Part shown: in pieces, positions 23,862-36,488 of the stretch
Position numbering within the stretch: the stretch's first letter is position 1
Layout: each line of letters starts with the position of its first letter
Origin: Crambe crambe
Lineage: Eukaryota; Porifera; Demospongiae; Poecilosclerida; Crambeidae
Assembly (NCBI GenBank): GCA_963924555.1
Contig: OZ004592.1
Coordinates: 4,774,001 to 4,838,000 of the forward strand
Direction of reading: 5' to 3'
Length of the DNA stretch: 64,000 nucleotides
The notes under the pieces: generated by a model
Told to the model about the DNA's origin: nothing
The model's input: only the letters and a program-made list of their open reading frames with translations
Databases searched by the model: none
Made by a program: the position numbers and the translations under genes

Positions 23862-24890
23862 TTTTTATGAATCAGAGGAAGACAACAGATCCAGAACCTT
23901 TCCTCACTGAGATCTATAACAAGATCAAGTATGTTAATTACCATTAATAATGACAGGGATCTACTCTTTCTTGACTCTAAATGAAAAAAACTTTGATTAT
24001 TTTCCAGAGAAGAGGAGATGATTATGCCAGATGAGTGGAGCATTCTCTGTACTGAGATTGACAATTGGAACCTCTCTATTGTGGATACTTTGGGATCTTG
24101 GAAATTGTCCTTAGTACCTACTGTATTCTGGTAGGAATGTACCAACTTCGTCTTGTGCCCGACTTAGAATTACTCTCTCTTTCCCTCCCTCCCTCCCTCA
24201 GAGTTCCAGTTCATTGTACTACATGGAGTGAATCCTAAGGTAAAACAGAGTGCTCACACCGCTTTCTCCCTTGCCAACAGCTACGGAAACATCCTCAGAG
24301 AAGGCTGGAAAGATTTGCTCGATTGTCTCCTTCTGACCCTATTCAAGACCCAGCTCCTCTACAACAGATGGTGCACTCAGTGTTAGAATTCCGACCAAGG
24401 ATTGCTTAATTTCAAACATTAGCTTTTAGAAGAAGTAAGCACATAATTATGTGGTTCTTACTGGATTTTTAAAGTCAAGTTGTGCATCTTTATAGTATCT
24501 TGAAAATAGGCTCCTAATCAAACTCCATGTTTCTCCATGGAGTTTTATGTCATTTTTACTTTCACAGGCTCACGATTTTCTTCATCCTGAAGGGAAAGTG
24601 TCTCTGTTTTGTGATAAAGTTCCCACACGTACACATAGCGATTCCTTCATCCTCTCCTCCTTCCTAACTTGTCCTTCATGCAGGAATCTGGCCTCTCCCC
24701 TTCCTCTTCTTCACTGCTCTCCAGTAGCTCAGGGGGTGTGGCAGGTGGGCATGGAAATTCAGGTATGTTTGAAAATCAGTGATTATTTTCAACTGATGTA
24801 TCTGTTTATGGGAATGTTTGCAACAGTTTCTTAAACTTCCTTACAAGGAAGTTGAGGAGCTTTTCTCCCAGGTACATCTTTTACTCATTC
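23862..24890 (+). pseudogene. GBF1-like Arf-GEF fragments (end of Sec7, HDS1)
   Basis: Exon-like pieces: up to 23938 (EPFLTEIYNKIK), from about 24008 (EEEMIMPDE), 24203-24400 (SLANSYGNILREGWKDLLDC, LFKTQLL), about 24570-24640 (AHDFLHPEGKVSLFCDK) and about 24690-24740 (Ser-rich). They follow the order of human GBF1 from the C-terminal Sec7 domain (EEIVMPEE) into HDS1 (GDILREGWKNIM, EDFVDPNGKISL). GBF1 activates Arf1 at the Golgi. The N-terminal half is not found upstream and several frames break, so this is a remnant. Confidence 0.6.
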
Positions 24891-26353
24891 AGACATCTAT
24901 GCTGTCTACAGTAAGCATTTTTTATTATTGCTTGCTGACATGCCCCCCACAAAAAAAAGTTTCTTTTTGCATATTAGGATAATGAGTATAAATGACAGTC
25001 CATATGCAGACAGTCCATGTGCACTTGCTCAAATAAGTCCAATTTCTCAAGCTGGGCTTGCTTTGCTTGCATGGACAACGCATTCTCTGGCTTGCCCCTA
25101 ACACTCACTTGTTCTACTTAGAGGTTGTACACTTGACAGTCAAATAAGTGGTATGGGAGGTTGCAGTGATAATGCTGTCAATCAAGGACACTTAGTGGTC
25201 ACATCTGGTGTTATGTGTAGTTAGGTAAGTTGTTTGTGTACTGTCCATTGCAGGTTGGTTGTCAGGAAGGTTAGGGGGATAGGTGGATACAGTTTGTCCT
25301 ATGGTTTACACAACTGCATGGATTGAATAGGACATAAAAGGATCAGGTGTCTTAGGTCCTTGTAAGTTGGCACAGCAGGTTTTTTTTTCCTGATGCACAT
25401 TATTAACTAAACAATGATGGAATATTTTCACCACATCACCCACACAATCCCAAAGCAGGGCATCTGTGGTATCACCACAAGACAAGTACTTTTGTGCATT
25501 ATTAACTGAACATAACTCTACCATACAGCTGTGCTGGCATTGAGACAACAACACCAGTCCTTCATTCTTAGATTATGACACATGAGAGGAAAAGGTCATA
25601 ATTTCCATGTTTTTATTTTTGGTTTGATAATAATTATACAATGCCATCATGAAGTATCTGAAAGTTACTACATCTATTTAGTGTTATTTTTTATAAATGC
25701 TTGCTTTGGGCAGGTATGATGTGAGTAGAAATACCCACCAACCACTCATGACGCTTATGTCCAGTCAGGATACTGTAGATTTCAGGATGGTTGTCCATAA
25801 GGAATGAGAACTAGGTAGTGGCGCTCCATTCTCCATTTCGAGATCCTTCACTTTGGGCTGTATAAGTACATGTATAAGGTTGTAAACAATACAGTGCCGA
25901 TAATTCCTGTGGGGATACGGTCAATACCGCAGGATACCCTTTGGGTTTGCATCTTGGTATGTCCCTGATTTCATCTATCCAGACAGACCCCTTCACAAAG
26001 AAGGTTTGGCATAGTCGTGCATTATGAGGTGAACAGCATTCCTTAGTCATCAGAGAAGGGCACCAGCTCTGTTTGTTGAGATCGTGTGGTTCATCTTATA
26101 CACATAATATTACATCACTAGATCTGTATGTGGTTAGGATGTCCTTCCAGTTAATATCATAGTGGGTATTTTTTTGACCAAATAAGGCTTAATAATGCAT
26201 CAAGAGGTGTAGAGACAGCAAGACAGGGTGTGCTCCTTATAATTAGGATTTATAACTGTGCAAGACATATACAAAAACACTGTATGCATGCACTCTCTGG
26301 GAAATTTCTTCAAGGTATGAATGAGTATGACAATAATTATATTTACCTCAAGA
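24891..26353. other. Intergenic DNA between the tandem units
   Basis: No recognised gene. Two minus-strand frames, 25554-25306 and 26050-25811, are Cys-containing (for example ECCSPHNARLCQTFFVKGSV) but match no domain I know. They could be pieces of a transposon protein. Confidence 0.35.
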
Positions 26354-28000
26354 ATCCACCCTCTACAGACACCTTCACATCATGGAGACACGTTTTGAGA
26401 TGTACCAACTCATACACATCGCTAGGCAGACTGCTCAGGGGGTCAAGTAAGTCAGATTCTAATTATGTTCCCGTATTCACAGTATCCCATCCTTCATTTG
26501 CAGTTACTTACATGCTAAGAATATCATCCACAGAGATCTCAAATCAAACAGTATCCTTTGAATCTTTTGCTCCATATTTTATCAGACCATTATATGGAAT
26601 AGCCACACCCCTTAACCACACCCACCCAGACATCTTTCTGCATGATGACTGTACAGTTAAGATAGGAGACTTTGGATTGGCCACCGTTAAGACTCGCTGG
26701 AGAGAAGGAGAGAAAGTCAGGCAACCGACTGGCAGTATTCTATGGATGGTCAGTCTCATAGCCTCTCTAATAAAGACACTTTGGAACCTCCTAACAATGC
26801 ATACACTTGGGACCCATCCTTTATAGAGAGGTTTGAGGTTATTTTGTATCGAGTGTGTATTTTCCTTTGTTGAGAGGTTTGTCCTGTGGTTTCACTGTGG
26901 TTCCTAAAATGTCTGTAATGAGAGGTACTACTATGTTACCGATGATATCCCCCCTTCAAATTACTCGTTACTTTTAGGCCCCCGAAGTGATTAGGATGTC
27001 AGAACCAGACCCTTACACTCCATATTGTGATGTGTACTCGTTTGGAGTGGTCATCTATGAACTCATCACTTCACAACTCCCTTACTCTCACTGTATGCAA
27101 GAAAGAGACTTAGTAAGTGGAATACAGTGATTACTTCAATTGAGTGATGGTGTATTATCTTGAATCACTGAAGGTGACCAATCAGTTTTGTAAGCATAGC
27201 CTAATAAGGTCTGATTATAGCCATGGTACAAAGCATCAGGTCATCCTTGGATGTACAAATAACTGCTAGAGATCACGGGGCTAGGGAAAGCCTTTAGTGA
27301 TGTTTTCCAGAACGCAGGATACCTACCTCATGGAAAAGTGGGCGGTCCTCAGCCTTGTACTGACAACAGCGAACCAGCAGCTGCTTGAAGGCCTTTGGAG
27401 TGTCCTTCCTAGCATTGGTGGGTTCTGGCTTCAGAAAACCACGCCTAACCATAAATAAAATCTAAAGGATTATAACAGTCTGCTATAAGCCATTTACCAG
27501 GTCAAAAGGTCAAATATCTTGCTTCATATTGGTGTAATACATCCCATTGCACTTAGTCATGCATCTATATAATATGGCCGATCAATTTTTCTCATGGTCT
27601 GACATTTTATCAGATCATTTCAAAAGAGTTATAATCCTCACTGGTCAACTGGCAGGATTCTATTTCACTTGTAGAATCACACCTTGCAGCACTAGAATCG
27701 TGCTCTGGAGCACTTAGAAAACGTGCATTTTGAAGTACCATAGCAACTATTATTTACTAGAAGAAGAACCTATTCCTTGGGGCATTGTCAGTAGGATTGT
27801 ATGCCTATGGCCATGCTATACATGTAGATCCTGGTTGACTTGGAGACGCTGGCTGATAGCATGCAAAAGATCAAGAGAAGCAGTTCAGAACCATACTCCT
27901 TGCACTACACCTATGCCACACTGGCCACGTACTCCAATTCTCATCCAAGATGCTCCCGTGACTCTAACTTCAGACACTTTCCAGTTCACTACTGATTAAG
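26354..28000 (+). pseudogene. RAF-family kinase, truncated and rearranged copy 2
   Basis: Paralogue of 9107-10814 with introns kept: 26354-26446 ([20 protein letters not shown]), 26514-26550 (HRDLKSN), 26630-26748 ([10 protein letters not shown]), 26978-27112 (APEVIRM) and from 27828 (KIKRSSSEP). The exon ILFMVRRGF ... DRPLFHE is present but inverted (27461-27327, minus). The last exon lacks about 20 bp after YATL and is out of frame beyond it. The first exon lacks the extra G of copy 1. It is N-truncated even more than copy 1 and cannot encode a kinase. Confidence 0.8.
27165..27462 (-). other. About 300-bp inversion inside RAF copy 2
   Basis: This block is the reverse complement of about 9940-10250 in copy 1, including the kinase exon and both its splice sites. 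One breakpoint falls in the terminal repeat of the MITE that copy 1 keeps whole at 10244-10437. Confidence 0.8.
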
Positions 28001-28910
28001 GTTTTGTTGTTGTTTTCATAAATCATACAGCAATTATTTTTGTTTGTGTGAATCAGATTATTTTTGTCATTACATTGGAATTGGATTACCGAATGTTGCA
28101 CAGAACATTTCTTTTACTCAAACATCTTATTTTCTGTACAAATTTAATGTTTTTGTAGTGATCTATGTACTTGTTGATGTAATTAAGTGTCATGAGTTTT
28201 TAGCAAAATAATAATCATTGCACTTCAGAGTCATAAACACTGGGTGGGGCTCCACTATTCCAGTGACCACCAACTACTGACTACTTAAAGCCCTACAATG
28301 CAATTGGAATGTAATTAAAAAGCCCAATTTGAAGTACAGTATTACTGTGACATCTAGGAGGCAGAAGATACACACGTCCCAAAAGAGAATACTTTTGGGG
28401 ATAAATTTTCTTCTGTCCATTAACTGTTTGGTCTCATCAATAATAACTTTTGATATAGCCATTGCTCCTCATTCATCCACTGTTATTGATTGTATCCTTA
28501 CAACTATACAGGAAAGGGAGTGGCCAAGTGGCAATCTATATTAATGGTTTATAATTAGATGCTCGGTAGTAGGAGCTGAATTCCATTTTTGGATGAGAGC
28601 TATTTTTAGAGATCAAGGATTGGGGCGTAAAGAAAGAGATGTCGACATTTGAAGAGGTTGGTTACTAAAGATTAATGGTATTCTAGTTCACATGCGCAGA
28701 TTATAGCTAGTATATAGTAGGCGCGCGACTAAAGGCAGCTGTATTTCATTCTATGACCATTGAATTGAAGCTTTAATATGTTGTTGTGTTACTTTAGTCC
28801 CAAGTCTCTCTCTATAGCTAGACTACTAGCTTAGTCCATTGCTATTCTAACATGGCTGTTGTGACTCGGTTTGTTTCCTCACATACAGTGGCTCCAGAAT
28901 GCTACTGTTG
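28001..28910. other. Spacer and 5' flank of Roco gene B
   Basis: Matches 10815-11377 joined directly to 13250-13591 of unit 1, without the 1.87-kb insertion. No separate gene recognised. Confidence 0.55.
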
Positions 28911-31900
28911 AGGAGTTAGAGGAGGTGAGTTGTTATGAAAATACCTGCTGTGTTGTTGTGTTGGTCCAGTATCTCCAACAAGACCCTCTAGACAGTCACT
29001 GCCAGCACCTTAGGCCATTACATAGCAACAGTGTATAAAGAATGGGGGGTGCTCGTATGCAGGGATGGGTTGTTTGTTGGAATGCTGGACTACTCAACCT
29101 TAAAGCAGCTACCTCCAGCATATGTGCCCCAATGTTTCATGGGCACACCTCATCTGGCATGTCTGCTATCGGCTACTAGACCCCTGTTGATTTCTATGGC
29201 AATATGCTGACTCGGCAAAATTCCTTGACATGTCTGCCGGGGGAAGTGTGTGAGGTCCATCAACTCATGCATCCCTAGACTCTATTAAGCATTAAAAATA
29301 ACGAAGATTCTCCACCTTTGGAGTTTGCAGCTCAAATGGCTTGCATACTAGACCCCTGCTCAATTTTTTTCAGGCCATTGTACTCGCTCACGAGTCTGCC
29401 GAGGGAAGTGGACGGGGCATAGTGACTCATGGACCCCTTGATCTTATAGAGCATGATTTACTCTACACATTCTCCAGGTTTGGAAGCTGTAGCTCACATG
29501 GTGTGCGTGTGGTGGTTTTTTTTGTGGTGCATGATGGCTGTCTTTGTGTGTTGGTTGTATGGTTGTCTCACCTTCTCTCTCTCACTCCTCACAGGAGAAG
29601 GCAGAGTATCAGAGGAATATCAAGTACAGGGAACAGGTGAGTGATGAGTGTAGCAGTGGTGTGATGAGGGCGTGGCATGTGGCCCAGTCCATACCTGATG
29701 TGTGTTCCATGTGTGCAGATGATAGCTGAGTGGAAGAGGGAGCTTACTCAGCCCTCGCTGTCTTCAGATAGGAAACAATCCCTGCAGAGGAGGGTTCAGA
29801 GGTGGGAGACAGAGATCAATAACTGCAAACAAAAGATTCTTGCTATTGATAAAGAATTAGTCAAGCGAGAATTAGCCCTCAGGCAACTTGATTGTAAGTA
29901 TAGAGATGTTCAACCACTTAGCACTAATTAGATAATGTAGCAGTACATGTTCTAAATATAGATAGGTATTCGCTCAGTAGTGATATAATTAATAGCCCTT
30001 AGGAAGTAATTAGTGGTTAATTAAAAGTAGATGAAATTAATTAATGTTAAAAACAGGTATAACTTTTGAAGGGAAGGTGCTATAGTTCTAAAGTAAGGAC
30101 CATTCTGCTCAGAAAATTTTTCTCTTTCTCTGTGAGACAGTTTACATTGTCTAAGGAGTGTGCCAGGTGTGTAATAACCCATTTTGACCAAAATTTAAAG
30201 CTGTTTTGTCCATTCTTGAGCATTGTTGGCATTGAAATGAGTTAGTACTTCAAGTTAGAACTGAATATGGTACTAGTGGTGGAGGGAAAGAGTCATGGCT
30301 GCTGAGTGGTTCATCTTTGTATTCATTTCCATTAGCTACTCCCCCTGAACCTTCCCCTCCTCTTTCTGCCTCCTCCAACCCTCCTCCTTCTGGTGACAAT
30401 GGTAAGTTGTGGCTATTAAGTGCTCATAACTTGCAGTTGGTGGTTTAGGTTTATGGGTGGTTATAATACTTTAATTATCATAGCTGTCTCTCCACCTGCT
30501 GAGTCTGACGAGATTCAAGAGTTCTTTAAGGAAATAGAAAAGCACATCAAGAGAAGTGGATCCATCGACCGATTACTGGCACACCTGGTGTTCGTAGGCC
30601 TCCCTGGTTCGGGAAAATCCACACTCATCGCTCGACTCTTGAAACTTCCTCAGATAGAAAAGTTGCTGAAGGCTTCTCCCTCCACTGGTGTCATGAATGG
30701 CATCATTGCTGTGGATGTTGTTGACGACAAAGCCTCCATGCACGCTGCCAACATAGGCAACAATGAGGACTGGAACACAGTCGAATTCGGCATCAGCTGC
30801 CTGCGACAGATGGGTGTGAAGTGTTTCGTTACGTTTGAAGACGGTGAGAGTGTCAGTGACCCCCAAAGGCCAAGCAAGTCTTCAACGAAGTGCAATAATG
30901 GAAGCGGTAGCAGTCGACGTGATTCACCACCACCAAGCACTTTGTCCAATGTTCGAAAGATTCTGAAAAAGGAGGGAAAATTCACGAGCATTCGTCCATT
31001 TCTGGAGAATAGGATTTCTTTGTACCTGTCGGACACAGGTGGCCAGATAGAGTTCCAAGAATTGCTCCCTCTTTTGGTAGCTGGTCTTGCCATCTTTGTC
31101 TTTCTCTTCCCTTTGAATGTTAAATTGACTGATTTTTTCAAGATCAGTTATCGAAAGGAAGACGGGAGTGAGGACAACTGCTACACCTCATCCCTGACCA
31201 TCAGAGAAGCTCTCCTGCAGACGTTATCCAGCATCGACGCCATGAGGACAGACACCTCCATTGCAAAGCACAAGCCATACGTCTTCATAGCAGGCACCCA
31301 CAAAGACTGCCTTGTGAAAGAGGTTTGTGGACCTGCAGTCGTCCAAGACGAAGCCACCGCCATGGATTTGGAAGATGAGGTAAAGAAAGAAGCTGTCGTC
31401 AACAGGAAGATAACAGAAATTGATGACGAGATCAAGTCACTCATCAAGGAGCACAAGTACGATGACTTGGTTGTTTATGCCAATCCGGATAAGAAACAAG
31501 CGATATTCGCTATCGATAACACAATGGAGAGTGAAGTCTTTGGAGATATTCGATCACGTATCCTCCAATTCATACGTTCTCGTGAAGAGTTTCGTATCCA
31601 ATTTCCCCTCAGCTATCTCCTTGCCAGCCTGGAACTCCAAGATTCCAGTCAGCCTTTTCTTCACCGCAAAGAGTTTGCTGAAGCTGTTTCCCAGTATGGA
31701 ATCAGCGAAGGAGAAGTAGACTATCTCCTCCAATTCCTCCACAGCAGGATCGGACAAATACGCTACTTCCCCACAAAGGGCCTCAAAGACGTGATCGTCA
31801 AAGAACCACAAGCCCTCTTCAATCTGGTGACAGATCTGATCGTGAATAGCTTTAAGCGAGGTGGCACCATGGCAGATGATTCAGAAGTACAGAAGGGGGT

Positions 31901-34233
31901 ATATTCATTTGTAAACTTTAATTTTAAGTCACATATTTCAAATCTCACCCCTAAGGAGGTGATTGAGCTCCTGGAGGAACTGCGCATAGTTGCTCCTTTC
32001 CACGATCGTCAAGCTGAAGTGGAAAAATATTTCATTCCCTGCGTCTTGAACCACATCTCAGAGTCCACCCTGGAGAAGAAGCAGACAGACATCCAGTCCC
32101 TAGTCTTCATGTTTGAGTGTGGTCATTGCCCTAAGGGGGCATTTGGGGTCCTTGTCCATTACATCCTCACTCTCGAAGAAGAGGGGAAGATCAATTGGAA
32201 CCTGGACGTCGACAAGATATGCCGAGATCAGGTATCATTCCAGTTTGGCATCTATGAAGACACCATCACCCTCAAGTTCCTGACCACCCACCTGGAGGTG
32301 AGGTGCTGTCCCGATCCTGTAATCAGGAGAATTGAAGGTTTCTCCAAGGAGGCAGTTTGCGACCGAGTTCGAGCAGTGCTTCAGGATGGAATCACGCAGG
32401 CTACCAAGACCCTACGCTATGACGAAAAAAAGATGAAGCATGTCCTTGGTCTACTGTGTGAGAAGTGTAGACGAATCCATAATGTGGTGGAAGTGGGGCA
32501 CCAACAGTACATACTCAAGTGTCCGGATGGCAGTTACCCTTTACCAGATGGTGGGCTGTACTGGTTTGGGCTGAGTAAGTGCAGTGTAGATGGTTCTGTT
32601 TATGTCTGATGTATTTGATCGCAGGTCCTCCAGTCTACTCCTTACCTGGTGAAGTGAGAGTGAAGGAAGGCTGTGACCAGGATATCCAGTGGATGGTATC
32701 ATGTGAGCCTCTCCTGAGGGACTATACCTTATCCAGGAAAGATGACCAACCTTTTCGCCAAGACAATGTCTTCATCCAAGGGAGTAATATCTGCTTCAGA
32801 AAAGTGAAAAGGAAAGATGCAGGGAAGTATGTCATCAGCTCCTCAAGTGCCATTGGCAAAGGTCATGCTTCATTCAACCTCTTAGTTCAATGTGAGTTAC
32901 GTCATAGCAATTGTGTAAATATCTGTTCATTCACTGTCTTCCTCCCTCCATGCAGGCTTGCCAGAATATACTCTTGAGTCGGATCACATTGAGGCTGCAG
33001 CTGGGACCACACACGCTATCCAATTCTCTGTCTGCCCTCCATCGGATGAAGGTGTTCAGCACACTCTAACCAGGGAAGGAGGCGTGGCAGTCACCAAGCG
33101 ATTCAAGGTGGATGATGACAGTATCATCTTTGATAGAGTGACTGAGGCAGATACGGGAATGTATACAATCAGCTGTGAGAATGATATTGGAAGGGGTCAG
33201 ACAACCTTGGAGTTGGTAGTGAATCCTTCCCACAAGATAGGTTTGTTGCTTCTTCTTTTTCTTTTTTCTTAACCATTATGACCATGTGTCTGTCTAAGTG
33301 AAAGAAATAACACCATGTAGAAAAATCTCCTCCCCTTGAAACCTCCTCATAGGTCCACCTGTCCGTGTGTAGTGCATACTATCACTCTATTATACTGAAA
33401 TGTGATTGCATTTTCATTCTGTAGGTTTCAGCAATCCATGTAATCTTAAAATGTTCTGGTTCTTGCTGATTGGAATCATCGGAATTGTAATATTTTTATT
33501 TTTGCCTTGTAAGTTTCATGTTGTAGTTATAGAAGTAGCTAGCTAACCCATGCATCCCCTTTGGAAGTCATTTTCCCAGTTGTGTGAACATGCACAGTTC
33601 AAAAAAAAAATGGAAACTAGGGTCAAAGGTCAATCACTAGTGGATAGTTCTGTTGATTGGTATAGACCTCATACTATCTATAGAGCATGAAACATTGCCA
33701 AAGCTAGCTTCCTTGATTGATGGCTACTTAGTAACTTGACTGTTGTGCCTGCATAAAAAAAAAAAAATACTCAGTCTTATCTCCAGTTTCATAGATACGA
33801 TAATAAAATCTTATCATTATGTTACGTGTATGACCATGGCCTTATTCTTTCCTTCAATGCAGCTTCCATTCATTTCAGTAAGATTCCAAAATGCAATATC
33901 GAGTCTTTGGTATCACATGACAAGAATTATCCAATAAAAAGCTTCAATGAACTGTTTTTGGCGACACAAAACATAGGGAATTGGAAGGGTCTCTGCAGAA
34001 CTTTGCAAGTCAGTGATGCCATCATGGATGGTTTGGAATTCAACATGGACCCCGATATTCATAAGAAGGAGAAATGTCTGAAGGACTACTTTCGTAATAG
34101 AGATCCTGACTGGAAGGAGGTCGTGGCAGCCATTGCTAACTATCCGATCAGTAATAAACATGAAGCTTGCAAGATAGCAGACAAATACATGAAGGACAAG
34201 GAAGAGATCGAGAATCATAAGAATGAACTGTAG
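28911..34233 (+). CDS. Roco-like GTPase with coiled coil, two Ig-like domains, TM helix and death-like domain (gene B)
   Basis: Exons: 29595-29636, 29719-29893, 30336-30401, 30484-32574, 32625-32891, 32956-33240, 33425-33508, 33863-34233, all in frame (at least 1,126 residues). The start is unresolved, as in gene A. The body matches gene A closely: coiled coil (EKAEYQRNIKYREQ), P-loop GLPGSGKST, DTGGQIEFQE, GTHKD, COR-like region, Cys module and two Ig-like domains. It then differs: a membrane segment (MFWFLLIGIIGIVIFLFLP) and a C-terminal helical domain (WKGLCRTLQVSDAIMDGLEF, WKEVVAAIANYPISNKHEAC) with the pattern of a death domain. Both Cys-module and GTPase motifs are intact. No signal peptide is visible. 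Gene A has no TM exon. The splice junctions flanking the TM exon are phase 1, so the ending could have been exchanged by exon shuffling. Confidence 0.75.
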
Positions 34234-34992
34234 GAAGTAGCCCACTTAATACTAGGATTGGCTGTATCTCAAACTTAATAGCTGCCCGACACTGGAAATC
34301 ATAATCTCCATGCAGTCCAATTCTCAAGATGTTTCCAAGATATTTTTGTGACAGTGAATTCCCATTATACCTGTTTCTGTCTGTGTTTGTGTAGCCAAGA
34401 TGTAAAAACTACAAAAACTCATAGAGCATGCGCGAGATTAGGAATTACGTCATTTCAATAAGGTAACGGCGATCCTTACCAACCCACGTTGATAGCTAGA
34501 GAGCTAGAGATGATCTTCAGACTGTTCAGAGTTCTTCTGTAAAGATTCTGGTGCTACTATCCCTCATAACAGGTTTGTGTCTCCTGTGCAATGAGTGATT
34601 CAAAACTAAAGATCAAAGTGCATTAATGTTTATATTATAACATTGGTCTTATCTTGGAGACATAATTCATGGTCTATCACACCTTACCAGCCACTCCCCT
34701 TTTTACATTGTGGGAATCAGCCCCTCCCACTTTCCTCCTAAGCCCCTCCCACCTTTTGAAGGCATCTCTGTGCCGAGGTACTAATCTTTTCACTTGAGTA
34801 TAACTCTGAGCATGTTCAATATGAGCGAGAATCATTGAGCATGCTCAAAGAAATACTGACAGGTGGGTAGTTTTTTCCTCTGAAAAATCTAAAGCTGTAT
34901 CAATAATAATGTCTCTATTAAGCCTCGTAATAACTGGATTGTGTGTTATACTAAACCAGTTTCACATATTGAGCTTTAGAGATTCCACATGG
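34234..34992. repeat. 3' flank of Roco B with dispersed repeat
   Basis: 34571-34780 matches 22590-22860 (shared start GGTTTGTGTCTCCTGTGCAA). It probably belongs to the duplicated unit or to an old element in both flanks. No gene recognised. Confidence 0.5.
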
Positions 34993-35477
34993 GATCATGC
35001 ACAAAAAATGACAAAAAAAAGCCTAATTTTCTTACTAACAACTTTGTTTTATATATCATGCAAGGCAGTCCCTCCAGTAAGAATTCTATTTGTGTCCACT
35101 CATCAAAGCCTGTCATATCATATAAATGTTGACAGTTAGACTGAGTACTATAATACTTAGTAAAAGTGGGAGGAGATACTTACAGCATTTTTTAAAAAGA
35201 GACTTTTACTAATTGTTTACGCTAGCAGTAGAAGAGCGTAAACAATTAGTAAAAGTCTCTTTTTTTTAAATGCTGCAAGTATCTCCTCCCACTTTTACTA
35301 AGTATTATAGTACTCAGTCTAACTGTCAACATTTATATGATATGACAGGCTTTGATGAGTGGACACAAATAGAATTCTTACTGGAGGAACTGCCTTGCAT
35401 ATTAAGGCACCATGATATATAAAACAAAGTTATTAGTAAGAAAATTAGGCTTTTTTTGTCATTTTTTGTGCATGATC
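34993..35477. repeat. 485-bp near-perfect palindrome
   Basis: Starts GATCATGCACAAAAAATGAC and ends with the complement. The arms are about 235 bp and meet around 35224-35240. The right arm carries a small insertion. A foldback element is likely; no target duplication is seen. Confidence 0.88.
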
Positions 35478-36441
35478 GAAGGTTTGATCCCATGAATCAA
35501 GACACAGATAGATTACTCCATATCTACCACTGCCTGGCATGTGTGTAATTAGCATTTTGGTCAGCGATAAGTACAATTTGTAATCCAATAATAATAATGT
35601 GGGGGGAAATCCCAAAGATAATGCATGGAAATAATTCGCTCCTAGACAGCTGATTTCTAATATCTTACTGTCAAGCATCACGACAAAGAATCTACTGAGC
35701 AGTATGATAGTATGCTATTCTCTGTTGTGATTGCAGAGCAGTTGGTGGGCGGGCAGGTGGCTTGGTTTGACAACAAAGTGTTATGGTTCATATTCTTTGG
35801 CTAGTTACGTGCAAGTATGTGTATTTGGCTCCCACCCCCACAAGCTCCACTGCTAACTGAGTTTAGTTCTCAACACACACGTGTTGCATTGTGGGGGTGG
35901 GTCTGCAAGTTCATAGGTTAGTAGCAAAGAGGAAGAAATTTCTGTTCCCCTGTGTGTGGTATTTCATCAACCAAAATTAGAATACAGTACCTCATCGTGT
36001 TGTAATAATTACTTAATTTAGCCGAATTAGAGATGAGATTGTAACAAAATACCTACTATAAATAAAAGAGAAATAAAAATATCTCGTCTCATCTAATAAT
36101 AGCAGCTTGATTATCAGTATGAAAGTTAAAGAATTGAACATGGAAGTAGAAACCAACTCCCGTAAGGTTTCTTAAATGTGGTGGCATGTCATAGTGAAAC
36201 ACAAACCTGTATTCAAGTCAGCTGACAAGTTACATACCTTTTGCGTACAGTGGGAAATTTTCGTGGGGAGATTTTGCAAAAATTTATGTATGTACCATAT
36301 AAATTTCCTGTTTATTATCAAGTGCATTCATAGAGTCACGCACAAGTGCATAATGTTATGATTTGAGGAGATTCATGATTTTGATTTTCGATTTTAAGGC
36401 TATTTATAACAGACTAAGGAACTTAGCTACCATCTTCTATA

Positions 36442-36445
<4 letters not shown>
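35478..36445. other. Intergenic DNA
   Basis: No coding exon recognised. Open frames here are short and overlap the palindrome edge. Confidence 0.45.

Positions 36446-36482
<37 letters not shown>
36446..36482. repeat. (CT)n microsatellite
   Basis: About 18 CT dinucleotides. They also serve as the pyrimidine tract ahead of the acceptor at 36488. Confidence 0.95.
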
Positions 36483-36487
<5 letters not shown>

Positions 36488-36488
36488 G

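Noticed and set aside
25306-26050. Two Cys-containing minus-strand frames as a new gene
   Set aside because: No domain, start or splice pattern supports them. They may be transposon debris.
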